A stretch of DNA of 64,000 nt from Duodenibacillus sp964509205. GTDB taxonomy: Bacteria > Pseudomonadota > Gammaproteobacteria > Burkholderiales > Burkholderiaceae_F. The position numbers and the translations under genes are program-made. The stretch lies in assembly GCA_964509205.1 (NCBI GenBank), contig CAZDVW010000007.1, positions 1-64,000 of the forward strand. The letters run 5' to 3'. Below, one piece after another: positions 16,448-25,631 of this stretch. The notes beneath the pieces were generated by a model. The model did no database searches and was not told the DNA's origin. It worked only from the letters and a program-made list of their open reading frames with translations. Position 1 is the stretch's first letter, and every line of letters begins with the position of its first letter.

Positions 16448-18898
16448 TCAGCGTGCTGCAGACACTGTCTTTGTCACATTATCCTTTGACAAATGAACCT
16501 CTTTGGCAACAATCGCCTGACCCGGATCATGCTTTTCTTCCGAGCCAATCGGATGAATCGGATTGACGAGAGCCTGAGCAAGAACCTCATCAATCCAGCG
16601 AACCGGAACAATCTCAAGCCCCTGTTTGACGTTTTCCGGAATCTCCGCCAAATCCTTGACATTGTTGTTGGGAATCAACACCTTTTTGATTCCTCCGCGC
16701 AATGCAGCAAGCAACTTTTCTTTCAAGCCGCCGATTTCAAGCACTTCGCCGCGAAGCGTAATTTCACCGGTCATGGCAATGTCCGGACGAACCGGGTTGT
16801 TCGTCATGGCCGAAACAATGGCCGTCGTAATCGCCGCTCCGGCACTCGGACCGTCTTTCGGCGTCGCTCCTTCCGGGAAGTGAATGTGCCAATCCGTCGT
16901 CGAGAAAGCACCCGACTCAATACCGAGCTTGGCCGCTCTTGAACGAACAACGCTGCGAGCCGCCTCAACGCTTTCCTTCATCACGTCGCCGAGCGAGCCG
17001 GTGCGCTGCACCACTCCTTTGCCTGGGAAAACAACCGCCTCAACCGTCAGAATATCTCCGCCGACCTCGGTCCAGGCTAAGCCATTGACTTGCCCAATTT
17101 GGGGCTCTTTCTGTGCGGTTCCGAAGGTAAATTTGCGCACACCGAGATAATCGGAGAGATTTTTCTCCGTGATGTTAATCGGCTTTGGCAAGCGAACCTT
17201 GGCGCTTGACTCATCGTTGCGGCGAACAATCTTTCGAATCACTTTTCCGATCGAACGCTCCAGACCGCGAACGCCTGCCTCTCGTGTGTAATAGCGCACA
17301 ATGTCGCGCAGAGCCCCTTCCTCAAACTGCACTTCGTTTTTCTTAGCGCCGTTAATCTTCATTTGTTTGGGGATAAGATGCTCCTGCGCAATATGAATCT
17401 TTTCATCTTCGGTGTAACCGGAAAGATCAATCACTTCCATTCTGTCAAGAAGCGCAGGCGGAATCTGATACGAGTTGCTCGTGGCCACAAACATCACATC
17501 CGAAAGATCAAAATCCACGTCAATGTAATGATCCTGGAATGTCTTGTTTTGCTCCGGATCGAGCACTTCAAGCAGAGCAGCCGCCGGATCGCCCCGGAAA
17601 TCAGAACCCAACTTGTCAATCTCATCTAAGAGAAAGAGCGGATTTCGCACACCGGCTTTCACAAGCGATTGGACAATCTTGCCGGGCATCGATCCGATGT
17701 AGGTACGACGATGTCCGCGAATCTCGCTCTCATCGTGAACGCCGCCTAAAGCCATACGAACAAACTTGCGGTTTGTCGCACGGGCAATGGATTCGCCGAG
17801 ACTCGTTTTCCCAACGCCGGGACCTCCGACAAGGCACAAAATCGGAGCCTTCAATTTGCCGACGCGTTTTTGCACGGCCAAATATTCAAGAATCCGTTCC
17901 TTGACCTTCTCAAGTCCCCAGTGATCCGCATCAAGCACCTTTGCCGCTCGCCGCAGATCCGTACTCACCCGACTTTTCGCTTTCCACGGCAACTCAAGCA
18001 AGGTATCCAAATACCCGCGAATCACCGTCGCTTCTGCACTCATCGGCTGCATCAGGCGAAGTTTCTTCAGTTCCGAAAGTGCTGCATCCTCGGCTTCCTT
18101 ACTCATTGCGCAAGAAAGGATTCGCTGCTTATAGCTCTCGAGATCATCACTCGGCAAAGCCTCTTCCCCGCCGAGTTCTTTTTGAATCGCCTTCATCTGC
18201 TCATTGAGGTAGTAATTGCGCTGGTTTTTATCCATCGCCTGCTTCACGCGGCCATGGATGCGCTTTTCGACCTGCAAAATATCAATTTCACCGAGAATGC
18301 AACTCAACAAGAAATTCATTCGCTCAGAAAGCGAACGGGTTTCCAAAATCTTTTGTTTGTCTTGCAACGCAATGGGAAGATGACCGGCAATGGCATCGGA
18401 AAGGCTTTCGGCATCCGTCATCTCAGAGATGGTGCTCACCACCTCGCTGGCAATCTTCTTACTTTCCTTGGCGTAGGAAAGAAAGTTTTGCAACACGGAA
18501 CGGCGAAGGGCCTCAATTTCACTTCGGCTCAAAGATTCCGACTCGTAAACCGTCGCTTTTGCCTGCAAGAAGTCCTCATCGGAAAACGATTCCAACTTAA
18601 CGCGCTTGTAGGATTCCACAAGGATTTTGACTGTTCCGTCCGACAGTTTAAGCATCTGAAGAATTTTCGCTACTGTCCCGACTTCGAAGAGTTGCTCGGC
18701 CTTCGGATCATCAATCTTCGCATCGCGTTGTGCAACGAGAAGAATGCGTTTATCCGAACCCATTGCAGCCTGAACAGCGCGTATCGACTTCGGACGGCCG
18801 ACAAAAAGCGGCAAAACCGTCTGCGGAAAAACCACCACATCACGGATGGGAAGCACCGGAGAAACAAACACGTTTGGGGTTAAGCGATCAATACTCAT
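16448..18898 (-). CDS. lon: ATP-dependent protease Lon
   Basis: This 816-residue protein is of standard length for bacterial Lon. It has an N-terminal substrate-binding domain (PVLPIRDVVVFPQTVLPLFVGR), an AAA+ module with Walker A GGPGVGKTS near residue 350 and Walker B FLLDEIDK, and a C-terminal Ser-Lys protease domain with PKDGPSAG holding the catalytic serine. The ATG at 18898 is chosen over a TTG three codons upstream. It degrades misfolded and regulatory proteins in the cytoplasm. A heat-shock-like promoter lies just upstream. Confidence 0.97.
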   Translation of the reverse strand: MSIDRLTPNVFVSPVLPIRDVVVFPQTVLPLFVGRPKSIRAVQAAMGSDKRILLVAQRDAKIDDPKAEQLFEVGTVAKILQMLKLSDGTVKILVESYKRVKLESFSDEDFLQAKATVYESESLSRSEIEALRRSVLQNFLSYAKESKKIASEVVSTISEMTDAESLSDAIAGHLPIALQDKQKILETRSLSERMNFLLSCILGEIDILQVEKRIHGRVKQAMDKNQRNYYLNEQMKAIQKELGGEEALPSDDLESYKQRILSCAMSKEAEDAALSELKKLRLMQPMSAEATVIRGYLDTLLELPWKAKSRVSTDLRRAAKVLDADHWGLEKVKERILEYLAVQKRVGKLKAPILCLVGGPGVGKTSLGESIARATNRKFVRMALGGVHDESEIRGHRRTYIGSMPGKIVQSLVKAGVRNPLFLLDEIDKLGSDFRGDPAAALLEVLDPEQNKTFQDHYIDVDFDLSDVMFVATSNSYQIPPALLDRMEVIDLSGYTEDEKIHIAQEHLIPKQMKINGAKKNEVQFEEGALRDIVRYYTREAGVRGLERSIGKVIRKIVRRNDESSAKVRLPKPINITEKNLSDYLGVRKFTFGTAQKEPQIGQVNGLAWTEVGGDILTVEAVVFPGKGVVQRTGSLGDVMKESVEAARSVVRSRAAKLGIESGAFSTTDWHIHFPEGATPKDGPSAGAAITTAIVSAMTNNPVRPDIAMTGEITLRGEVLEIGGLKEKLLAALRGGIKKVLIPNNNVKDLAEIPENVKQGLEIVPVRWIDEVLAQALVNPIHPIGSEEKHDPGQAIVAKEVHLSKDNVTKTVSAAR

Positions 18899-18929
18899 CG
18901 TTTCCAAAAAAAGAATTCACCATATCCCC

Positions 18930-18958
18930 TATATGGGGGCTGATGTTCAATTATCAAC
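18930..18958 (-). promoter_or_regulatory. Sigma-32-like heat-shock promoter of lon
   Basis: On the minus strand GTTGATA (18958-18952), a 13-base spacer and CCCCATATA (18938-18930) match the heat-shock sigma pattern CTTGAAA-N13-CCCCATnT well, the -10 part perfectly. It lies in the 87-bp clpX-lon gap, about 30 bp before the lon start. The function is inferred from the match and from known heat-shock control of lon. Confidence 0.6.
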
Positions 18959-18985
18959 CGAATTGACGAAATTGCTCGGTTCGTC

Positions 18986-20227
18986 TCAACGCTTCTCGCT
19001 CGTGATGAGAAGCTCTTTTCCTTCAGCATCCACATCGAGTCGAACCAGAGCAACGTCTTTTTGCGACGGGATCTCATACATCGGCTCAAGCAAGGCTTGT
19101 TCCAGAATCGAGCGAAGACCTCGCGCACCCGTTTTGCGCTCCAAAGCACGTCGGGCGATGAAAGTCAACGCCGCATCCGTAACCTCAAGCTGCACGCCGT
19201 CCATCGCAAAAAGCTCCGCGAACTGCTTAACAAGTGCATTTTTCGGCTGTGTGAGGATGTTGCGCAAAGCCTCTTCGGTCAGTTCCTCCAAGCACGCCGT
19301 CACAGGCAGTCTGCCGACGAGTTCCGGAATCAGTCCGAATTTCACAAGATCCTTGGGCTCGCACTGTGCAATGAGTTTCGAAAAAACGGTATCGGTTTTC
19401 TCCCGCAGTTCAGAAGAAAATCCGATGCCTGCTCTGCCCTGAGAGCGCTTGCTGATGATTTTTTCAAGTCCGTCAAATGCACCTCCGCAAATAAAGAGGA
19501 TGTTTGACGTATCCACAGGCGTCATCGCTCCGCGCGGGTTCTTTCGTCCGCCGGCGGCCGGAACATTGCAGACAGTGCCTTCGATGAGTTTTAAGAGAGC
19601 CTGCTGAACGCCCTCGCCGGAAACGTCCCTTGTAATCGAGGGGTTTTCGCTCTTTCGGGCAATTTTGTCAATTTCATCCAGATACAAAATTCCCCGTTCG
19701 GCTTTCTTGACGTCGCCGTCGGCGGCCTGCAACAACTTATGAATGATGTTTTCGACATCCTCTCCGACATAGCCGGCTTCCGTGAGCGTAGTCGCATCGG
19801 CAATGGCAAAAGGCACCTTCAGCACACGAGCAAGGGTCTGAGCCAAGAGTGTCTTTCCCGACCCCGTCGGTCCAATCAGAAGAATATTGGATTTCTGCAA
19901 CTCGACATCCGAACTTGTCGAAAGATGCCGCAGACGCTTAAAGTGATTGTAGACGGCAACGGCCAAGACCCGCTTGGCTTTTTCCTGACCGATTACGTAA
20001 TTGCTCAGGTGGGCATAAAGCTCTGCGGGCGTCGCAAGCGGTTCGTCTTGAACCGGATCTGTCTCGACTCGCTCACTTCCTTCTTTTGCATCAGAGCCAA
20101 GTGCGGCGGAAAGTCCGCGAATGCACCGGTCGCAGACGTAAATACCTCGCCCTGTGTCAATCAATTCTTCACAGTCTTGGCGGCATCGCCCGCAAATACT
20201 GCAGCGCTGAGTATCCGAATGATTCAT
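18986..20227 (-). CDS. clpX: ClpX, unfoldase subunit of ClpXP protease
   Basis: This protein of about 413 residues has an N-terminal zinc-binding domain (CSICGRCRQDC ... YVCDRC), Walker A GPTGSGKT, the pore loop GYVGEDV, Walker B ILYLDEIDK and the IGF loop (AGIGFSS) that docks ClpP. It unfolds tagged substrates and feeds them to ClpP. The ATG at 20227 is used; an in-frame TTG at 20233 has a better-placed AAGGA and is an alternative start. clpP ends 15 bases upstream, so the two are co-transcribed. Confidence 0.96.
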   Translation of the reverse strand: MNHSDTQRCSICGRCRQDCEELIDTGRGIYVCDRCIRGLSAALGSDAKEGSERVETDPVQDEPLATPAELYAHLSNYVIGQEKAKRVLAVAVYNHFKRLRHLSTSSDVELQKSNILLIGPTGSGKTLLAQTLARVLKVPFAIADATTLTEAGYVGEDVENIIHKLLQAADGDVKKAERGILYLDEIDKIARKSENPSITRDVSGEGVQQALLKLIEGTVCNVPAAGGRKNPRGAMTPVDTSNILFICGGAFDGLEKIISKRSQGRAGIGFSSELREKTDTVFSKLIAQCEPKDLVKFGLIPELVGRLPVTACLEELTEEALRNILTQPKNALVKQFAELFAMDGVQLEVTDAALTFIARRALERKTGARGLRSILEQALLEPMYEIPSQKDVALVRLDVDAEGKELLITSEKR

Positions 20228-20242
20228 ACGCAAACTCGTTCC

Positions 20243-20845
20243 TTATTCCCGTGACGTGAGCACTTTGTCAATCAATCCGTAAGAAAGCGCCTGCTCGGCA
20301 GACATGTAGTTGTCTCTGTCTGTGTCGCGGGCAATTGTCTCAAGCGACTGTCCCGTCCGTTCAGCCAGAACGGAATTGAGAAGTTCCTTTAAATCCTGGA
20401 TTTCTTTGGCTTGGATGGCAATATCGCTTGCCATGCCGCGGCTGCCGCCGGAAGGCTGGTGGATCATGATGCGCGAATGCGGAAGCGAAAAGCGTTTGCC
20501 CTTGGTTCCTGCCGCCAGCAAAAAGGCGCCCATAGAAGCCGCCATACCGACGCAAATCGTCTGCACGTCCGGCTTGATAAAGCACATCGTGTCATAAATG
20601 CCGAGACCGGCATAGACGGACCCGCCCGGGCTGTTGATGTAAAGCGAAATGTCTTTTCCCGGATCTTCGCTTTCCAGAAAAAGCAACTGGGCAATAATCA
20701 GATTGGCGCTTTCACCTGTCACTTCACCGTTGAGGAAAACAATCCGATCTCTGAGAAGGCGCGAGTAAATATCAAAACTGCGCTCTCCTCGCGAATCCTG
20801 CTCGATTACCATCGGAATCAAAGTATTTGTTACCTGCCGCATCAT
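20243..20845 (-). CDS. clpP: ClpP, proteolytic subunit of Clp protease
   Basis: This 200-residue serine peptidase has the catalytic serine in GMAASMGAFLLAAG and the histidine in SRIMIHQPSGG; YINSPGGSV is also typical. It forms a double heptamer that degrades substrates delivered by ClpX. AGGAGG lies at ideal spacing before tandem ATG codons. It lies between tig and clpX, the standard proteobacterial order. Confidence 0.97.
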   Translation of the reverse strand: MMRQVTNTLIPMVIEQDSRGERSFDIYSRLLRDRIVFLNGEVTGESANLIIAQLLFLESEDPGKDISLYINSPGGSVYAGLGIYDTMCFIKPDVQTICVGMAASMGAFLLAAGTKGKRFSLPHSRIMIHQPSGGSRGMASDIAIQAKEIQDLKELLNSVLAERTGQSLETIARDTDRDNYMSAEQALSYGLIDKVLTSRE

Positions 20846-20864
20846 GCGACCCCTCCTGAAAAGA

Positions 20865-20900
20865 AAAGCGGAAACCGGGACTCTGCCCGATTGCCGCTTT
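20865..20900 (-). terminator. Hairpin with T-rich tail between tig and clpP
   Basis: On the minus strand AAAGCGG pairs with CCGCTTT at 20865-20871 and 20894-20900, with an inner CGGG/CCCG helix, followed by TTCTTTTC. It probably ends or attenuates tig transcripts before clpP. Confidence 0.6.
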
Positions 20901-20927
20901 CGATGAGATGAATTCGGGCGATGTCTC

Positions 20928-22283
20928 TTAGAGCTGCATCAACTTGTCGAACTCAACGGTTTCTTGCGTTGTCTTGGCCTTGCCAAGAACATACTCGACA
21001 ACCTTTGTCTCCGTGGCCACATTGGCAAGCGTGCGAGACTGGTTGGCATCCTTAAGATACCAATCCTTGACCTTGTCTGCATTCTCATAGCTGGAGGCAA
21101 TTTCTGTTGCCAGCTTTTCCACATCTTCCGTTGTGGCAGCCAGTTTTTCCTGCTCAACAAGCTTGCTGACGAAAATACCGAGAACAACACGCTTTTGCGC
21201 CTGTCCCTTAAACATCTCGAGCGGCATCGCCGGCGCCTTCTTCGGATCCAGACCGAACTGCGTAAGACGCTCCTTGGCTTCCTGCGCAAGGCGAGTCTGC
21301 TCTTCGGCCACCATTTCCGTCGGAGCCGGGAATGTCGCCAGTTTTGTCAGAGCATCCATCACTTCAACTTTGGTGCGCGAAAGCAACCGGGCTTTGACTT
21401 CGCGTTCCAAGTTCACCTTCACTTCCTGCTTGAGGGTATCCACATTGTCCTGGCCGACGGATTTAGCAAACTTGTCGTCGAGTTCCGGCAAAACCGGTGT
21501 CTCAATTTTGAGGACTTCTACGTCGAAGTCCACTTGCTGACCAGCCAATTCCTTGGCCGGGTAATCAGCCGGGAAGGTCAACTGGAATGTCTTCTTCTCT
21601 CCGACGCCCATACCGGAAACCGCCTTTTCAAAATCCGGCAACATGCGGCCGGCACCAAGCGTCAAAACAAAATTCTCAGCCGTGCCGCCTTCGAAAGCGA
21701 CGCCGTCCTTGGTTCCCTTAAAGTTAATCGTGCAACGATCTTCGTCAGAAGCTTTGCGATCAGCCTGTTCAACATACTGAGCACGCTGCTTGCGCATCAC
21801 ATCGATCGTCTTGGCAACTTCGGCATCCGTCAGCGGGCATTCGTAACGCTTTAACTCAAGTCCCTCAAACGACGGAATTTCAAATTCGGGGTAACACTCC
21901 ACAACGGCCTTGAACTTGAGGTCTTCTCCCTCTTTGGTTTCCAAAGGCGTAATGACGGGGCGACCGACCATCATGAGTTTGGCAACCTCGGCCGCCTTTT
22001 CAAATTCGCGGGCAACAAGATCATTGAGCGTATCAACGTACGCATCGTGTCCATACATTGCACGTACAGTCTCAAACGGAACGTGTCCCGGGCGGAAACC
22101 GGCAACTTTGGCCTTCTTAGCATAACGCTTTAAAGCCGCATCCACTCCGGTCTTCAATTCAGCCGCGCTCACCGTGAATTCAACGGACTTTTCAAGCGAC
22201 TTTGCGGACGCCGCCTCAGTCTGTGCGGTTTCTTCAGTCTTGCCAGGCTCTTGAGCCTTCTTTTCTTCAACGTTTTCAGTCAT
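20928..22283 (-). CDS. tig: Trigger factor, ribosome-associated chaperone
   Basis: This 451-residue protein from the ATG at 22283 has the ribosome-binding N-terminal domain with the signature GFRPGHVPFE (family pattern GFRxGxxP), an FKBP-type prolyl isomerase domain in the middle (GRMLPDFEKAVSGMGVGEKK) and a helical C-terminal chaperone domain. A short alanine/glutamate-rich stretch precedes the ribosome-binding domain. It assists folding of nascent chains at the tunnel exit. It heads the tig-clpP-clpX-lon protein-quality cluster. Confidence 0.95.
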   Translation of the reverse strand: MTENVEEKKAQEPGKTEETAQTEAASAKSLEKSVEFTVSAAELKTGVDAALKRYAKKAKVAGFRPGHVPFETVRAMYGHDAYVDTLNDLVAREFEKAAEVAKLMMVGRPVITPLETKEGEDLKFKAVVECYPEFEIPSFEGLELKRYECPLTDAEVAKTIDVMRKQRAQYVEQADRKASDEDRCTINFKGTKDGVAFEGGTAENFVLTLGAGRMLPDFEKAVSGMGVGEKKTFQLTFPADYPAKELAGQQVDFDVEVLKIETPVLPELDDKFAKSVGQDNVDTLKQEVKVNLEREVKARLLSRTKVEVMDALTKLATFPAPTEMVAEEQTRLAQEAKERLTQFGLDPKKAPAMPLEMFKGQAQKRVVLGIFVSKLVEQEKLAATTEDVEKLATEIASSYENADKVKDWYLKDANQSRTLANVATETKVVEYVLGKAKTTQETVEFDKLMQL

Positions 22284-22474
22284 CACAGAAATTATTCCAA
22301 ATGCAAAAAGGCTTGATCCCAAACCTTTCAGCGGGTTTTAAAAACAAAAAGAATTCGAGCCACAGCGCATGGCAGGTTCGAAGCGAGGTGCATTATACTG
22401 ATTTGCTCAATTTCAGTGCGGCTTAACTTGTCGGTTTGCCTCTTTAAGGTTTCCGTTTTTTTAGGAATTTTCCC

Positions 22475-24022
22475 ATGGAAAAGCTTTTTCTCGGTTTTGA
22501 TGCCGGAACCCAGAGCGTCAAAGTTTCAATTTATGATGAAAACTGGCGTTGCAGAGCCTCCCGAACAAAACCGACGACGCTGCATTACCCGAAGCCGGGT
22601 TGGGTTGAAATGGATCCGAATGAATACGTGGATCTGACAATCGAGTGCATCGCCGAGTGCGTACGCGACATCCGCGCCGAAGGTCTTTACGCCTCACAAA
22701 TTCAAGCCGTCATGGGAGACGGCATCATTTGCGGCATCTGCGGCGTCGACGAAAACGGCGAAGCCGTCACGCCCTACGTGAACTATTTAGACAGCCGCAC
22801 GCAAGCTGACTGCGATTTGCTAAACGCCAAGGATCTTTCGATTTGGGCCGAAGAAACCGGAAACCCCGAAGCACTGTGCCTGTTTCCCGCCATGTTTGCA
22901 CGTTGGTTCATTGCCAACAGTGAAACCTTTCGCAAACGCGGCGTGAAATTCATGCACAACGCCCCTTACATCCTCTCGCATCTTGCCGGTCTCAAAGCCA
23001 AAGACGCCTTCATTGACTGGGGAACCATGTCAGGCTGGGGTTTAGGTTACCAAGTTGAAAAGAAATGCTGGAGTGAAAAGCAACTGCAGATTCTCGGCAT
23101 CGATCCGACGTACATGCCGAAGATTCTTAAACCGTGGGACATTGTCGGTGCCGTGAGTGAATCCGTTGCCCAAAAAACCGGACTTGCCGTCGGCACACCG
23201 GTATGCGCCGGCGCAGGCGACACCATGCAGTCGATGCTCGGTTCCGGCGTCTTTGAAGCCGACAAGGGCGTGGATGTTGCAGGCACCTGCTCCATGTTTT
23301 GCGTTTCAACCTCAGGCATCGTTCCGGAACTCTCCCGCAAAGGATCCGGGCTGATTTTTAACAGCGGGACTCTGGAAAACACCTACTTTTACTGGGGATA
23401 CATCCGAACGGGCGGACTTGCACTGCGCTGGTTCAAAGACAACATCTGCCAAAAGAGCAACGATCCGACTCACTACAAAATTCTTTCCGAAGGAGCCTCA
23501 ACGGTCAAACCCGGTTGTTCAGGCGTTCTGTTTTTGCCCTATCTGACGGGAGGAGCCGGCACAAATGTCGGTGCAAGCGGCTGTTTTCTCAATCTGACGC
23601 TCAAAGATGACATCTATGTACAGTGGCGTGCCGTGCTTGAGGCAATCGGCTACGACTACATGGAAATCACCGATACATATCGCCGCGCCGGCGTCAAACT
23701 CGACACAATCACCGTCACAGAAGGCGGAAGCCGAGACGAACTTTGGAATCAGATCAAAGCCGATATGCTCTCGAGCAAGGTTGTGCGTTACAGAAATGCC
23801 GGCGGCGCCGTCGTCACCAACTGCGTCTTTGCCGCACTGGCCGCAGGTGCCATTCATGAACCGAAAGAGTCCCTAAAAAAGACGATACAACTCAATGCGA
23901 CTTATCTGCCGGACGAAACCAACACGCGTCTTTACAGAAAACTCTATGAGTTGAAAACGCGTCTGATTAAATACGATTTGAAAAAAACTTTTGAAACGCT
24001 TGCTGAAATGCGCAAGCTCTAG
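22475..24022 (+). CDS. FGGY-family carbohydrate kinase
   Basis: This 515-residue sugar kinase resembles xylulokinases. The N-terminal phosphate loop is FLGFDAGTQSVKVSI, there is WVEMDPNEY, and the C-terminal half carries the ATP-domain glycine-rich region (CAGAGDTMQSMLGSGV, VDVAGTC, VTEGGSRDELW). FGGY kinases phosphorylate pentoses, pentuloses or polyols. No sugar transporter, isomerase or regulator is nearby, so the substrate cannot be inferred. It runs opposite to tig from a shared upstream gap and ends against a hairpin. Confidence 0.85.
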   Translation: MEKLFLGFDAGTQSVKVSIYDENWRCRASRTKPTTLHYPKPGWVEMDPNEYVDLTIECIAECVRDIRAEGLYASQIQAVMGDGIICGICGVDENGEAVTPYVNYLDSRTQADCDLLNAKDLSIWAEETGNPEALCLFPAMFARWFIANSETFRKRGVKFMHNAPYILSHLAGLKAKDAFIDWGTMSGWGLGYQVEKKCWSEKQLQILGIDPTYMPKILKPWDIVGAVSESVAQKTGLAVGTPVCAGAGDTMQSMLGSGVFEADKGVDVAGTCSMFCVSTSGIVPELSRKGSGLIFNSGTLENTYFYWGYIRTGGLALRWFKDNICQKSNDPTHYKILSEGASTVKPGCSGVLFLPYLTGGAGTNVGASGCFLNLTLKDDIYVQWRAVLEAIGYDYMEITDTYRRAGVKLDTITVTEGGSRDELWNQIKADMLSSKVVRYRNAGGAVVTNCVFAALAAGAIHEPKESLKKTIQLNATYLPDETNTRLYRKLYELKTRLIKYDLKKTFETLAEMRKL

Positions 24023-24055
24023 ACTGTGTTGAAACGACTTGGCAGGCGAAGAAAG

Positions 24056-24084
24056 TGAAGTGCCCTCCCCTCGGGGCAACTTCA
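24056..24084. terminator. Candidate hairpin between convergent genes
   Basis: TGAAGTGCCC (24056-24065) pairs with GGGCA-CTTCA (24074-24084) with one bulged A. It lies between the converging kinase and regulator genes. No long T-run is present, so the call is tentative. Confidence 0.35.
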
Positions 24085-24095
24085 ACTTGATCGCT

Positions 24096-24377
24096 CTAAC
24101 GCAAGTGCAGTTTGCAACCAAGAATCCGAATCACCTTCAGAATACTGCTTAACCGAAGGTCTGTTTTTCCATTGAAAAGGCGATAAAAAGTCGTCCGCTC
24201 GATACCGGAAACGGAGGCAATCCGCACCATTCCGATCTCATGGCAAATTTCGCTTAAAACCCCGCAGACAGCGGCACCATCCCCGTTGTCTGCCCGACAA
24301 GCGGCATCCAGACGCTCTTGATACTCCTTTTTCAAGTCTTTCGGAAGGAAAAGTTCATTGTCAAAGCGCTTACCCAT
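24096..24377 (-). CDS. Small HTH protein, antitoxin-like (HI1420-type)
   Basis: This 93-residue protein has a C-terminal helix-turn-helix: IGMVRIASVSGIERTTFYRL followed by DLRLSSILKVIRILGCKLHL. It is the same family as the protein at 7986-8306 by pattern, not by close identity. AGGAAG lies upstream of the ATG. No toxin gene is adjacent on either side, so it is an orphan antitoxin or a stand-alone regulator. It lies between the FGGY kinase and lpxB. Confidence 0.72.
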   Translation of the reverse strand: MGKRFDNELFLPKDLKKEYQERLDAACRADNGDGAAVCGVLSEICHEIGMVRIASVSGIERTTFYRLFNGKTDLRLSSILKVIRILGCKLHLR

Positions 24378-24460
24378 TTTATTTCTTCCTATTCAGTTAA
24401 AAAGTTGTGGACTCCGTGAATATCTCAAATAGAACAGGTTTGCAGAATCAAAACAAACTG

Positions 24461-25627
24461 TTAATGATTCGCCGTGCAAAGAACGCGAGCAATCGCCTCG
24501 CATGCACAATCCGCTGTCGGCCGAAGAAGTGAAGCGTGTAATTCGGAAAATCTTTCACTTAAAAGAGCTCTCCGATTCGGCTCAAGTTGATCAAGCAGGC
24601 TGTACGCAATTGCGTCCGCTCTGCAATAGTACTGCAAAAACTCGGGAATAACAGCATCAGCCAAAAGGATGTTCGGCAAACTCACGTAGGGAATGAGCCC
24701 TTTATTGCGCATCAACCATGCTGTCAGAGGGGGCATTTTGTAGCCGGCGACAATCGGTTTTTTAAACAATGCGGCCTCCAGTGTGGCCGTTCCGGAAGCC
24801 GCCAAAACGGCATCCGATGCCTCCAAAACCGTGTGGCTGTCGCCGATCGTGACAAGCAGTTTCGAGGCAAATTCAGGATAGCGAGCCGCCGCCTGCAAAA
24901 TGGAGGCTCTGGCCGACGCACTCATAGCGGGAACCACAAACCGAACGGAATCGCCCAAAAGGGCGCAAAGACGCTCACAAGCGGCAAAAAAGACCGGGCC
25001 GCAACCGGAAACCTCATCGACCCGAGACCCGGGGAGAACCGCAAAGACCGTTTGGATTGTCTCCGGAATCGCAAGCTTTGCCCGAGCCTTCATCGGATCG
25101 GGCACCATCGGAATGATGCCGGCTAAAGGGTGACCGATGTAAGTCGCCGGAATTCCCGCTTTTTTATAAATGGCTTCCTCAAAGGGAAAAATCAAAAGTA
25201 CGTGACGCGCAGCCCGGCGCACTGTTTCAATTCGCTCTGGACGCCATGCCCAAATGGAGGGAGAAACCATGTGAACGCAAGGCACTCCCCTGCTTGACAA
25301 CTTTTGTTCAATTCCGAGATTGAAATCCGGTGCATCGACGCCGATGAAAATTTTCGGAGGGTCTTTTCGAAAACTTGAAAGCAGTCTTGAGCGCAGTCGC
25401 AAAATGGCCGGGATTTTTTTGATGACTTCCACATAACCGCGCACACTGAGCGTGCTGGAATCTTCCCAAACGGTTAAACCCGCTTCGCGCATCTTTTCGC
25501 CGCCGACCCCGACAGGCGTAAGCTCCGGGAAGCGACGGCGAAATTCCGGCAGAATCAAACTGGCAAGGAAGTCTCCGGAGGCTTCTCCGGCAACCCACGC
25601 CGCATGACTGGCATTCGGTCTTTGCAT
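24461..25627 (-). CDS. lpxB: Lipid-A-disaccharide synthase LpxB
   Basis: This protein of about 388 residues is a GT19 glycosyltransferase that condenses UDP-2,3-diacylglucosamine with lipid X to form the lipid A disaccharide. WVAGEASGDFLASLI near the N-terminus is the LpxB signature, and VSPSIWAWRPERI and the sugar-nucleotide region GTATLEAALF follow. The ATG at 25627, four bases after the lpxA stop, is preferred over a TTG at 25663 that would overlap lpxA. It is the last gene of the envelope cluster. Confidence 0.94.
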   Translation of the reverse strand: MQRPNASHAAWVAGEASGDFLASLILPEFRRRFPELTPVGVGGEKMREAGLTVWEDSSTLSVRGYVEVIKKIPAILRLRSRLLSSFRKDPPKIFIGVDAPDFNLGIEQKLSSRGVPCVHMVSPSIWAWRPERIETVRRAARHVLLIFPFEEAIYKKAGIPATYIGHPLAGIIPMVPDPMKARAKLAIPETIQTVFAVLPGSRVDEVSGCGPVFFAACERLCALLGDSVRFVVPAMSASARASILQAAARYPEFASKLLVTIGDSHTVLEASDAVLAASGTATLEAALFKKPIVAGYKMPPLTAWLMRNKGLIPYVSLPNILLADAVIPEFLQYYCRADAIAYSLLDQLEPNRRALLSERFSELHASLLRPTADCACEAIARVLCTANH

Positions 25628-25631
25628 TGGC

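Noticed and set aside
17870..18883. Long open frame antisense to lon
   Set aside because: No recognisable motif, and lon on the other strand is unambiguous.
20964..21854. Open frame antisense to trigger factor
   Set aside because: No family match and fully covered by tig.
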